Assembly: GCF_002188465.1 (NCBI RefSeq)
Contig: NZ_NINW01000024.1
Coordinates: forward strand, 124,001-188,000
DNA from: Pigmentiphaga sp. NML080357
GTDB taxonomy: Bacteria; Pseudomonadota; Gammaproteobacteria; Burkholderiales; Burkholderiaceae_B
DNA length: 64,000 nt
Direction of reading: 5' to 3'
Shown here piece after piece: positions 43,097-51,755 of the stretch; within the stretch, counting starts at the first letter, position 1; every line of letters starts with the position of its first letter. A program made the position numbers and the translations under genes. The notes under the pieces were generated by a model that was not told the origin of the DNA, ran no database searches, and saw only the letters and a program-made list of their open reading frames with translations.

Positions 43097-44224
43097 TCAG
43101 ACCAGGGGCACGCTCCAGGCATTGTATTCGTACACCCAGTCGGCGTTGCCGCCTTCCTTGAGCCAGTTATTGCCGCGCGAACCGATCTGGATCCTGGCGG
43201 TGCGCTCGCGGCGGGCGGCCTCGTAGCGCCGCAGGGCCTCGGCCGGAGCCTGGGGGGAGGCCGCCAGATGACGGGCCAGCACGATGCCGTCCTCGATCGC
43301 CATGCCGGCGCCTTGCGCCATGAAGGGCATCATCGGATGACAGGCGTCGCCCAGCAGCGTGATGTTGCCGCGCGACCAGGAAGGCAGCGGGTCGCGTACA
43401 TAGAGCGCGGATTTCAGCACCTCGTCGCAGGCGTCGAGCAGCGCCCGCGCCTCGGGGTGGAAGCCGGCGTAGGAGGCCCGCAATTCCTCGACGCTGCCAG
43501 GCATGGTCCAGGACTCGTGGCGCCAGCTGTCCTGCGGAGTGGTGGCGAAGATGAAGATGTCGCGGCCGAGGTTGAGCGGGAAGGTGACGATCTGGGTCTC
43601 GGGGTTGGGGCCCCACCACTTGGTGAATGCGCCGAGGTTGGGCACGCCTTCCAGCCTGGACGCCGGGACCACCGCCCGATAGGCCACCACGCCGGTGAAT
43701 TCGGGATATTCGTCGCCCAGCAGGTATTTGCGCACCGTGGAATGGATGCCGTCGGCACCCACCAGGACATCCACCCGGCGGGAGCTGCCGTCCTCGAAGC
43801 GCACGGTAATGCCGTCGGCGCCTTCTTCTATGCCCGTCGTGCGTTTGCCTAGATGAATGGTGTCTGCGGGCACGGCCTGTTCGAGCGCGCTGAGCAGGTC
43901 CGCCCGGTGCATGGTGAGCTGGGGTGCGCCATAGCGTGTTTCGGCGGCCTGGGACATCTCCAGGCGGGAGGTTTCCTCGCCGGTATCCCAGGTGCGGCTG
44001 ATGCGGTGGGTGGGGCGGGCGGCGGTCTTGCGCAGTTCGTCGCCCACGCCCAGGCCGTCGAGCGCCAGTACGGCATTGGGGGTGAGGTTGATGTCGGCGC
44101 CGACCCGAGCGAAGCGCGGGGCCTGTTCGAAGACTACGGATTCCACGCCGAGCTTGCGCAGGGCGATCGCCGCCGCCAGCCCGCCTATGCCTGCGCCGCT
44201 GATACCGATGAGGGGCGATGCCAT
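43097..44224 (-). CDS. FAD-dependent aromatic monooxygenase (NicC/salicylate hydroxylase-like)
   Basis: 375 residues. The FAD-binding GISGAGIGGLAAAIAL N-terminus, the LVGADGIHSTVR segment and GDACHPMMPFMAQGAGMAIED are canonical for group A flavoprotein hydroxylases. The ending NWLKEGGNADWVYEYNAW resembles 6-hydroxynicotinate 3-monooxygenase (NicC), so the substrate may be a hydroxylated (hetero)aromatic carboxylate undergoing decarboxylative hydroxylation. No other nic genes are nearby. It is the first gene of the two-gene unit with the IclR gene. Confidence 0.87.
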   Translation of the reverse strand: MASPLIGISGAGIGGLAAAIALRKLGVESVVFEQAPRFARVGADINLTPNAVLALDGLGVGDELRKTAARPTHRISRTWDTGEETSRLEMSQAAETRYGAPQLTMHRADLLSALEQAVPADTIHLGKRTTGIEEGADGITVRFEDGSSRRVDVLVGADGIHSTVRKYLLGDEYPEFTGVVAYRAVVPASRLEGVPNLGAFTKWWGPNPETQIVTFPLNLGRDIFIFATTPQDSWRHESWTMPGSVEELRASYAGFHPEARALLDACDEVLKSALYVRDPLPSWSRGNITLLGDACHPMMPFMAQGAGMAIEDGIVLARHLAASPQAPAEALRRYEAARRERTARIQIGSRGNNWLKEGGNADWVYEYNAWSVPLV

Positions 44225-44564
44225 GAGGTTCTCCTGTGCCGTACTGGATTGTACATAAATGAACGATTAGTTCAAAAAATTCTAGGCAAGCGGGAAAAGC
44301 CTGTCAATGGGGTAAACGCCGGGCGAAGCCGGGACCAGCGGGGGCTTGTGACCTGGAAACAACTTGAGACGAGCCCTCCGGCCGGCGCGCGCGGCCGATG
44401 GTACAGTCCTGCCAAAACAAGGCTGGTGTCATGTCTGATAGCGCATCGCATCTGGGGGCCCGGGCGGCCCGTGTCTTCCATCCTTCCCGGACGGCCGGCC
44501 GCGAGGCGCGGCCGTCGATCGCGCGAGCGCTTCGCCGCCTCCCGCCGCTTTGACGGGGCGGGAC
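44225..44564. other. Intergenic region of about 340 bp
   Basis: This region separates the divergent monooxygenase and DUF2207 genes. Its left part is AT-rich and carries the dyad at 44260-44274. The rest is GC-rich with one 40-codon frame (44431-44553) that I do not consider supported. No RNA gene is seen. Confidence 0.5.
44260..44274. promoter_or_regulatory. Inverted repeat TGAAC-N5-GTTCA
   Basis: TGAACGATTAGTTCA is a perfect 5-5-5 dyad, 35 bp upstream of the monooxygenase ATG, with the geometry expected for an IclR operator. Confidence 0.6.
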
Positions 44565-46403
44565 ATGAGAGTCTGGCTGCTGGCCGTGTGCTGGCTGCTC
44601 GCCCTGACCGGACAGGCGCGGGCCGACGAGCGCATCCTCGAATTTTTCAGCGACATCAAGGTGGAACGCAGCGGCGACCTGCTCGTCACCGAGAACCTGC
44701 GTGTGCGTTCCGAGGGCAAGCAGATCCGGCATGGCCTGCAACGCGATTTCGCCCATCTTTACCGGCGCGACGACGGCACCCGGACCACGGCCGGCTTCGA
44801 CGTCGTCTCGGTGCGGCGCGACGGCCGGGCCGAGCCTTTCGAGCTGTCCCGGCTCCGGGACGGCGTGCGCGTGACCACCGGCCGCAAGGATGTCGTCTTC
44901 CGTCCCGGTGAGTACCAGTACACGTTGACCTATCGCGTCACCCGCCAGCTCCGGGCGGCGGGCGGACAGGACCGGCTCGTGTGGGACGTCACGGGCAGGG
45001 AATGGGCCTTGCCCATCGACAAGGTGCGCGTGCGCATCGTGTTGCCCGGCGAGGCGCCCATCCAGGACGCGGCCGTGGCGGGGCAGCGCGAGGCGTCCGG
45101 CCGGCTGCAGGAGCGGGAGCCGGGACGCGCTGTATTCGTTTCCACACGGGTCCTGGCGCCCGGCGAGTCCATGGCGGTGGAGCTGGCCTGGCCGGCGGGG
45201 CAGGTCTCGCGGCCAGGGCCGGTCATGACATGGTGGCACGGCGTGCAAGACCGGGCGGAGCTCTGGGTGGGCGGCCTGGGCGCCGGATGCCTTCTCCTGT
45301 ATTACCTGGTGGCCTGGCTGCAAGCCGGCGGATGGAGCCGGCGCGGCAAGACTCCGCTCACCGAGCCGCCGGAGGGCCTGTCGGCGCCGGCACTGCGCTA
45401 TGTGTACCGCAAGGGCTATGACCGCTGGGCATTCCTGTCCGGCATGATGGAATTGCTGGCGCGGCGGTCGGTGCGGCTGCGGGTGCAGGCCGACGGCCGC
45501 TATCTCGAGCGTCTGCCCAACCAGACTGGCGGCGATGCCCGCCACGATCCGCTGCTCAACGGGATGCTGGGCCGATTCTTCGCCGGAGGGCGGACGCTGC
45601 TGCGGCTCGACGGCCTCTACCGGCGCTGTTACGACGAAGCCCTGCGCGACCAGCGGCAATGGCTGGACGAAGCCTATGCGCGCAGCCTTTTCGTCACCTA
45701 CGGCGAACGCGCCCGCAAGGCGTTCTATCTCTGGATCGCCATGACCGTGGCCCTGGTGGGGCTGGCCATCATCCGCGAGGGCAGCCTGCTCGCATGGACA
45801 GCATGGGGCATCTTGCTGCCGCTGCCCGCGGTGCCGGCCTGGTGCGCCGTCCATGCGCAGTGGCGCGCGGGCGCCACGAGCTTTGTCAGCAGGGTGGTGC
45901 TGGGCGCGCTCGCGCTGTTGTGCCTGGCAGGCGGCCTGGCGGTGCTGGTGACGCACGCGGAGTCGTTGCCGCTCTTGCTGGCCGGCCTGGCTCCGCTGAT
46001 CCTCTTGCCGGTGGTGTGCGCGGGTTTTCCGGGCCTGAAGGGCTATACCGCGCAAGGCCGGGCGCTGCGCGTTCAGATCGACGGCTTCCGGCGGTTCCTG
46101 GCGCATCCCTCGGCGGCGTCGGCGCCGCTCGACGCCGAGTCCGCGCTCGCCCGCTACGAACGCTATCTGCCTTACGCGCTGGCGCTGGGCGTGGCGCGAC
46201 GCTGGTCGGCGGCGCACGCGCAGGCGCGCGGCGCGGCGCCTGCGGCCCTGGCCGACATGCAGGCCCGCTATGGTGGGGTGTACGACGTGCTGACCCGGCC
46301 GCACGCCGTCATGGCGTCTTTGGACCGCTGGGCGGCCAGGGCGGCACCCGTGCGCGGCCCGCGCGCGGCCTCCTCCGCGGAGACCGGCGAAGGCCGGCGG
46401 TAA
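44565..46403 (+). CDS. DUF2207 predicted membrane protein
   Basis: 612 residues from ATG 44565. A signal peptide (about 22 residues, ending Q-A-R-A) precedes the extracytoplasmic DUF2207 domain, with RILEFFSDIKVERSGDLLVTENLRV and the RHGLQRDF segment. Transmembrane helices occur near residues 228-250 and in a cluster around 390-490. The cytoplasmic C-terminus carries FRRFLAHP and ERYLPYALALGV, both family hallmarks. The molecular role is unknown. It lies 26 bp upstream of map. Confidence 0.85.
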   Translation: MRVWLLAVCWLLALTGQARADERILEFFSDIKVERSGDLLVTENLRVRSEGKQIRHGLQRDFAHLYRRDDGTRTTAGFDVVSVRRDGRAEPFELSRLRDGVRVTTGRKDVVFRPGEYQYTLTYRVTRQLRAAGGQDRLVWDVTGREWALPIDKVRVRIVLPGEAPIQDAAVAGQREASGRLQEREPGRAVFVSTRVLAPGESMAVELAWPAGQVSRPGPVMTWWHGVQDRAELWVGGLGAGCLLLYYLVAWLQAGGWSRRGKTPLTEPPEGLSAPALRYVYRKGYDRWAFLSGMMELLARRSVRLRVQADGRYLERLPNQTGGDARHDPLLNGMLGRFFAGGRTLLRLDGLYRRCYDEALRDQRQWLDEAYARSLFVTYGERARKAFYLWIAMTVALVGLAIIREGSLLAWTAWGILLPLPAVPAWCAVHAQWRAGATSFVSRVVLGALALLCLAGGLAVLVTHAESLPLLLAGLAPLILLPVVCAGFPGLKGYTAQGRALRVQIDGFRRFLAHPSAASAPLDAESALARYERYLPYALALGVARRWSAAHAQARGAAPAALADMQARYGGVYDVLTRPHAVMASLDRWAARAAPVRGPRAASSAETGEGRR

Positions 46404-46429
46404 AATCGGATAAACACGGAGTCCCCCGC

Positions 46430-47203
46430 ATGGCAATTACCATCAAGTCCCCGCAAGAAGTCGAAGCGATGCGCGTTGCGGGCGGCATGGCGGCCGAGGT
46501 CCTGGAGATGATAGGCGAGTACGTGCAGCCCGGCGTCTCCACCGAAGAGCTGGACCGCCGCTGCCACGAATACATCACCAAGGTGCAGAAGGCCATTCCG
46601 GCCAATGTCGGCTACCACGGCTTTCCCAAGACATTGTGCACGTCCATCAACGGCGTCGTCTGCCACGGCATCCCCAAGCCCGAGGACGTACTGCGCGACG
46701 GGGACATCATCAACATCGACGTCACCGTCATCAAGGATGGCTGGCACGGCGACACCAGCCGCATGTACTTCGCCGGCAAGCCTTCGCACGAGGCCGAGCG
46801 CCTGGTCAACGTCACGCTGGAAAGCATGCTGCGCGGCATCGCCGCGGTGCGGCCGGGGGCGACGCTGGGCGACGTGGGCGCGGCCATCCAGACCTACGCC
46901 GAGGACGCGGGCTTTTCGGTGGTGCGCGATTTCTGCGGCCACGGCATCGGCCGCAAGTACCACGAGGCGCCGCAGGTCCTGCATTACGGCAGGCCCGGCA
47001 CCGGGCTTCGGCTCAAGAAAGGGATGGTATTCACCATCGAACCCATGCTCAATGCCGGCCGCCACGAGGTCAAGGTGCTCGACGACGACTGGACCGTGGT
47101 GACGGTGGACGGATCCTGGTCCGCGCAATGGGAACACATGGTGGCCGTGACCGACGACGGCTACGACATCCTCACCGCCTGGCCGACCAAGGGCGTTCTA
47201 TAG
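46430..47203 (+). CDS. map: Type I methionine aminopeptidase
   Basis: 257 residues. The five metal ligands are in place with E. coli numbering: D97, D108, H171, E204 and E235, plus H178. It removes the initiator Met from new proteins in the cytoplasm. The location is unusual, between a DUF2207 gene and folC rather than next to rpsB, so it may be a second copy; the rest of the genome is not visible. Confidence 0.95.
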   Translation: MAITIKSPQEVEAMRVAGGMAAEVLEMIGEYVQPGVSTEELDRRCHEYITKVQKAIPANVGYHGFPKTLCTSINGVVCHGIPKPEDVLRDGDIINIDVTVIKDGWHGDTSRMYFAGKPSHEAERLVNVTLESMLRGIAAVRPGATLGDVGAAIQTYAEDAGFSVVRDFCGHGIGRKYHEAPQVLHYGRPGTGLRLKKGMVFTIEPMLNAGRHEVKVLDDDWTVVTVDGSWSAQWEHMVAVTDDGYDILTAWPTKGVL

Positions 47204-47231
47204 TTACGGTTTTGCCTTTCCGGTCGTTTCC

Positions 47232-48557
47232 ATGCCGTCCTCCGCTCCCGTTTCCCGCCCCGATGCGCACAGCCCGCTGGCGCAATGGCTGACCTACCTG
47301 GAATCCATCCATGGCCGTCCCATCGACATGGGCCTGGAACGGGTGCGCACGGTGGCGCAGCGTCTCGGGCTCGAGCTCGACGCCGTCACCATCGTGGTGG
47401 GCGGCACCAATGGCAAAGGCTCGACCTGCGCCATGCTCGAGTCGATACTCCTGGCAGCGGGCTACAAGGTCGGCCTGTACACCTCGCCGCACCTGCTCGA
47501 CTTCAACGAGCGGGCGCGCATCAACGGCGAACCGGCAAGCGACGCCGCGCTGACCGAACAGTTCGCCGCGGTGGACGAAGCGCGCGGCGACATCTCGCTG
47601 ACGTATTTCGAGCTGACCACGCTCGCCATCCTCCGGCTGTTCGCCCGCTCGGGGCTCGACGTGGCGATCCTCGAAGTGGGGCTGGGCGGCCGGCTCGACG
47701 CGGTCAACATCGTGGACGCCGACTGCGCCATCGTGACCAGCGTGGACCTGGACCACGTCGAGTGGCTGGGCAACGACCGGGAGAAGATCGGCTGGGAAAA
47801 AGCCCACATCTACCGCGCCGGCAAGCCCGCCATCTGCGCCGACCCCGTACCGCCGCAATCGCTGCTCGACCATGCCGCCAGCATCGGCGCGGATCTCTGG
47901 CGTTTCGGGCGCGACTACAACTACTCGGGCGACAAGCAGCAGTGGAGCTACGGCGGCCGCGGCCAGCGCCGCAATGCGCTGGCCTACCCCGCGCTGCGCG
48001 GCGCCAACCAGCTCCTGAACGCCTCGGCCGCGCTCGCGGCCCTCGAGGCGCTGCGCGAGCGGCTGCCGGTGCCGCAGCAGGCGGTGCGCCTGGGGCTGCT
48101 GCAGGTGCAGCTGCCCGGGCGTTTCCAGATCCTGCCGGGCCGGCCCACGGTCATCCTGGACGTGGCGCACAACCCCCACGCGGCGGCGGTGCTGGCCGAC
48201 AATCTCGACAACATGGGCTTCCATCCCTACACCCATGCGGTGTTCGGAATGCTGAACGACAAAGATATCGACGGCGTCATCGCCAAGCTGGGCGACCGCG
48301 TCGACCATTGGCATTGCGCCGGGTTGCCGGGACCGCGCGGATTGAGCGGCGAGGCGCTGGCGGCCCGCCTGCGCGCGCATGGCGTCAAAGAGGACAAGGA
48401 GTCCTCCGTCCAGGCCCATGCCGACCCGGCGGCGGCCTTTGCCGCGGCGCAAGGAAGAGCGGGCGAGGGTGATAGAATCCTAGTCTTCGGATCTTTCCTT
48501 ACCGTGGCGGGCGTATTGGCGTCCATGCGCGCGGCCAAGGCCGCCCGCGCGGGCTGA
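47232..48557 (+). CDS. folC: Bifunctional folylpolyglutamate/dihydrofolate synthase
   Basis: 441 residues. The Mur-ligase-type ATP loop GGTNGKGSTC (about residues 56-65), SPHLLDFNERARING, the EVGLGGRLDAVN segment and VILDVAHNPHA are all conserved. It adds L-Glu to dihydropteroate and extends the polyglutamate tail of folates. It heads the conserved folC-dedD-cvpA-purF run; accD, its usual upstream neighbour in betaproteobacteria, is missing here. Confidence 0.95.
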   Translation: MPSSAPVSRPDAHSPLAQWLTYLESIHGRPIDMGLERVRTVAQRLGLELDAVTIVVGGTNGKGSTCAMLESILLAAGYKVGLYTSPHLLDFNERARINGEPASDAALTEQFAAVDEARGDISLTYFELTTLAILRLFARSGLDVAILEVGLGGRLDAVNIVDADCAIVTSVDLDHVEWLGNDREKIGWEKAHIYRAGKPAICADPVPPQSLLDHAASIGADLWRFGRDYNYSGDKQQWSYGGRGQRRNALAYPALRGANQLLNASAALAALEALRERLPVPQQAVRLGLLQVQLPGRFQILPGRPTVILDVAHNPHAAAVLADNLDNMGFHPYTHAVFGMLNDKDIDGVIAKLGDRVDHWHCAGLPGPRGLSGEALAARLRAHGVKEDKESSVQAHADPAAAFAAAQGRAGEGDRILVFGSFLTVAGVLASMRAAKAARAG

Positions 48558-48615
48558 GCCCGGCCCTTGCAGGGGCGACGCACGACACCGCCGCGTGTTT
48601 CAGCCGGACGTATCA

Positions 48616-49401
48616 ATGGGATTGCTCGAGCGCAAGAAGAAGGCGGCCACCACCACGGCCAAATCCAGCCGCGCCGGCTACGCAGCCGGAAGCGAATCGC
48701 AGGATCCCGCACAGGAAGCGCGCCGCCGGGCCCGCCGCCGACTCGTCGGCGCCATTGCCCTGGTCCTGGCGGCGATCGTCGTGCTGCCGATGGTGCTCGA
48801 TTCCGAGCCGCCGCTACTGCCCGACGACATCCCCATCCAGATTCCGGATCGCAACGCAGCGCCCGAACCGGTTGCGAGGGCGCCCGAACCCGAGACCGCG
48901 CCCGCTGCCGACAAACCCCTCGCCAGCACGGCCCCGGCTCCGGCGCCTGCTTCGGAACCGGCCAAGCCTGAACCCAAGCCCGAAACCAGGCCTGAACCTC
49001 CCAAGCCGCCGCCGGTCCAACCGGAGCCGCCCAAGCCGGCGACCCCGCCGCCGGCAACGGCTGCGCCAACGCGTCCTGCGCCCAGCGAAGCCGCCCGCGC
49101 CGAGGCCGCGCGGGCGCGGGCCTTGCTGGAAGGCAACAGCCCCGCCGCGGCGGCGCCCAAGCCCGAGAGCAAGGGCAGCTTCGCGGTGCAGATCGCCGCG
49201 TTTTCCACGGAAGAGCGCGCCAATGACATGCGCGACCGGTTGAACGCCGCGGGCATCAAGAGCTTTACCGAGCGCGTCAAGACCGGCAAGGGCGACGTGT
49301 TCCGCGTGCGGGTCGGTCCCTTTGCCTCGCGCGAGGCCGCCGATGCCGCCCGTTCACGTATCACCTCGGCCGGTTTCAGCAGTTCCATCGTGCCGCTGTG
49401 A
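48616..49401 (+). CDS. dedD: SPOR-domain membrane protein, DedD-like
   Basis: 261 residues from ATG 48616. A basic cytoplasmic N-terminus leads into a single membrane helix (about 43-61), a long Pro/Ala/Glu-rich periplasmic linker (about 62-185) and a C-terminal SPOR domain (about 190-261: GSFAVQIAAFSTEERANDMRDRL). SPOR domains bind denuded peptidoglycan at the septum, so it likely takes part in cell division. Its stop overlaps the cvpA start. Confidence 0.9.
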   Translation: MGLLERKKKAATTTAKSSRAGYAAGSESQDPAQEARRRARRRLVGAIALVLAAIVVLPMVLDSEPPLLPDDIPIQIPDRNAAPEPVARAPEPETAPAADKPLASTAPAPAPASEPAKPEPKPETRPEPPKPPPVQPEPPKPATPPPATAAPTRPAPSEAARAEAARARALLEGNSPAAAAPKPESKGSFAVQIAAFSTEERANDMRDRLNAAGIKSFTERVKTGKGDVFRVRVGPFASREAADAARSRITSAGFSSSIVPL

Positions 49402-49886
49402 CCAATTTCGATTACGGCGTCTTGCTGATCCTGGGGGCGTCGGTGGTGATCGGCCTCTTTCGCGGGCTCGTCAAGGAGGTGCTGTCGCTGATCGCGTACG
49501 TGGCGGCCTTTGCGGGCGCAGTCCGATACGGTCCCGTCGCCCACGAGTGGCTGGCCGGATACATCGATAATCCCGGCCTGCGGGCAGCGGTGGCGTACGC
49601 AGGCGTGTTCATCGCGGTGCTGCTCGCGGTAGGCATCGTCAATCTTGCCCTCGGGCTGCTGATCAAGGCTACCGGCCTGTCGCTGGCCGACCGGGGCATG
49701 GGCGCGGTGTTCGGCCTGGTGCGGGGCGTGGTGATCGTGCTCGTCCTGGTGGTGGCGGCGGGGTTCACGCCCTTGCCCAAGGAGCCGTGGTGGACCGAGG
49801 CGGCGCTGTCGCCCTATGCCGAGGCAGGCGCGCGGGCGGTCAAGCCGTACTTGCCGGAACAGTTCGCGGACTGGATCCGCTATTAA
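49398..49886 (+). CDS. cvpA: CvpA-family membrane protein
   Basis: 162 residues from GTG 49398, whose TG is shared with the dedD TGA stop. Four hydrophobic helices are visible (about residues 5-22, 28-45, 62-84 and 100-122), with the FDYGVLLILGASVVIGLFRGLVKE start typical of CvpA. It is an inner-membrane protein commonly linked to purF; its biochemical role is not settled. Confidence 0.9.
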   Translation: MTNFDYGVLLILGASVVIGLFRGLVKEVLSLIAYVAAFAGAVRYGPVAHEWLAGYIDNPGLRAAVAYAGVFIAVLLAVGIVNLALGLLIKATGLSLADRGMGAVFGLVRGVVIVLVLVVAAGFTPLPKEPWWTEAALSPYAEAGARAVKPYLPEQFADWIRY

Positions 49887-49912
49887 GTTTGTGCTCTTGA
49901 TAAGAGGCTCTC

Positions 49913-51430
49913 ATGTGTGGAATCGTCGGTGTCGTCTCGCACGCGCCGGTTAATCAGTTGCTCTACGACAGCCTGCTTCTGCTGCAGCATCGCGGCCAGG
50001 ACGCGGCGGGCATTGCCACGTCGCAGGGCAATACGTTCAATATGTTCAAGGCGCATGGCCTGGTGCGCGACGTGTTCCGTACGCGCAACATGCGTTCGCT
50101 GCCCGGCAACTCGGGCATCGGCCAGGTGCGCTATCCCACCGCCGGCTCCAGCTCCAGCGCGGAAGAGGCCCAGCCTTTCTACGTCAATGCGCCTTTCGGC
50201 ATCACCTTCGCCCACAACGGCAACCTGACCAACTGGGAGTCGCTGCGCGAGGAGCTGTTCCGCGTCGATCGCCGCCACATGAACACCAATTCCGATTCGG
50301 AAGTGCTGCTCAATGTGCTGGCGCATGAGCTGCAGCGTTCGTCGAACGGGGTGTCGCTGGACGAGGACGCCATTTTCAAGGCGGTGTCTGCGGTGCATCG
50401 CCGGGTGCGCGGCGCGTATGCCGTGGTGGCCGAGATCGCCGGCTACGGCATGCTGGCCTTCCGCGACCCGTACGGCATCCGTCCGCTGTGCCTGGGCAAG
50501 GTCGAGACCGACGCCGGCGTGGAATGGATGGTGGCGTCCGAATCGGTCACGCTGGAAGGCATGGGGTTCAAGCTGGAACGCGACGTCGCGCCCGGGGAGG
50601 CCATCTTCATCGACCTCGACGGCCGGTTTGCCTCGCGCCAGTGCGCCGACAACCCCCAGTTGAGCCCGTGCATCTTCGAGTACGTGTACTTCGCCCGTCC
50701 GGATTCGCTGATGGATGGCGTCTCGGTCTACGGATCGCGCCTGCGCATGGGGGAATACCTGGCCGACAAGGTTGCCCGCAACCTGCGGCTGGGCGAGGTC
50801 GACGTGGTCATGCCGATTCCGGATTCGGCCCGGCCCGCCGCCATGCAACTGGCAGCCCGGCTGAATCTCGACTACCGGGAAGGCTTCATCAAGAACCGCT
50901 ACGTCGGCCGTACCTTCATCATGCCAGGCCAGGCGGTGCGCAAGAAATCGGTGCGCCAGAAGCTCAACGCCATGAGCGAGGAGTTCAAGGGCAAGAACGT
51001 GCTGATCGTCGACGACTCCATCGTCCGCGGCACCACCAGCGGCGAGATCGTCGACATGGCGCGCGCCGCGGGCGCCAACAAGGTGTTTTTCGCGTCGGCG
51101 GCGCCTCCGGTGCGTTTCCCCAACGTGTACGGCATCGACATGCCCACGCGCAGCGAGCTGATCGCGCATGGACGCACGGACGAGGAAATCGCCCGGGTCA
51201 TCGGCGCCGACGCGCTGGTCTACCAGGACCTGGCCGCCATGCGGCAGGCGGTGACCGACATGAACCCCAACCTGACCCAGTTCGAGACCTCGTGCTTCGA
51301 CGGCCATTACGTGACCGGCGACATCACGCCCGAGTACCTGGACCATATCGAGCGCATGCGCAACAACCGCGACAAGGACGGCGCGGGTGGATTGCGGGTC
51401 AACATGGGCTACGCCGCCAACGACGCCTGA
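49913..51430 (+). CDS. purF: Amidophosphoribosyltransferase
   Basis: 505 residues. Cys2 (M-C-G-I-V-G) is the N-terminal nucleophile of the glutaminase domain once Met is removed. The PRPP-binding loop [13 protein letters not shown] lies near residues 363-375. It makes phosphoribosylamine from PRPP and glutamine, the first step of purine synthesis. It ends the folC-dedD-cvpA-purF run; metZ, often next, is not present. Confidence 0.96.
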   Translation: MCGIVGVVSHAPVNQLLYDSLLLLQHRGQDAAGIATSQGNTFNMFKAHGLVRDVFRTRNMRSLPGNSGIGQVRYPTAGSSSSAEEAQPFYVNAPFGITFAHNGNLTNWESLREELFRVDRRHMNTNSDSEVLLNVLAHELQRSSNGVSLDEDAIFKAVSAVHRRVRGAYAVVAEIAGYGMLAFRDPYGIRPLCLGKVETDAGVEWMVASESVTLEGMGFKLERDVAPGEAIFIDLDGRFASRQCADNPQLSPCIFEYVYFARPDSLMDGVSVYGSRLRMGEYLADKVARNLRLGEVDVVMPIPDSARPAAMQLAARLNLDYREGFIKNRYVGRTFIMPGQAVRKKSVRQKLNAMSEEFKGKNVLIVDDSIVRGTTSGEIVDMARAAGANKVFFASAAPPVRFPNVYGIDMPTRSELIAHGRTDEEIARVIGADALVYQDLAAMRQAVTDMNPNLTQFETSCFDGHYVTGDITPEYLDHIERMRNNRDKDGAGGLRVNMGYAANDA

Positions 51431-51755
51431 TCCTCCCCGGATCGGCACGGCCCCGAAGGCGCGTACCGGGAGGTGCGCGCCTTGGTTTTTCCTGGCGAGT
51501 CGCGGGCTCGTCCGATTGATCGCGATGCGCGTTCGCCGGCCGTGTCGCCCGGATATAAGCGCACGTTTTACTGCCCGCCGCTTCTTAGACAAGTTTCCGT
51601 ATATGCACATTACGAACCGGTCGTTTTATTCGTAAGCCGGTATTTGTAAGCTGCATGCCTGGGCGCGCGCCTGCGCGGCATACGCGCGCCCGCGCCGGCC
51701 GACGGGCCGGACGCGCTCCGCCTTCCGCCATTGGCCACATCTAGAGGCTTGCTGC
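51431..51755. other. Intergenic region upstream of the sulfite/nitrite reductase
   Basis: 325 bp without a gene. An AT-rich part (about 51585-51655) contains direct repeats TTCGTAAGC (51629) and TTTGTAAGC (51643), 14 bp apart, and is the likely promoter of the reductase operon. A GC-rich stretch follows up to the start codon. No RNA gene is recognised. Confidence 0.5.

Noticed and set aside
44431-44553. 40-codon frame upstream of the DUF2207 gene
   Set aside because: It has a weak ribosome-binding site and Arg/Ala-rich composition typical of GC-rich noise; no independent support.
49883-51610. Antisense 575-codon frame opposite purF
   Set aside because: It mirrors purF codon structure and is His/Arg/Val-rich with no family features.
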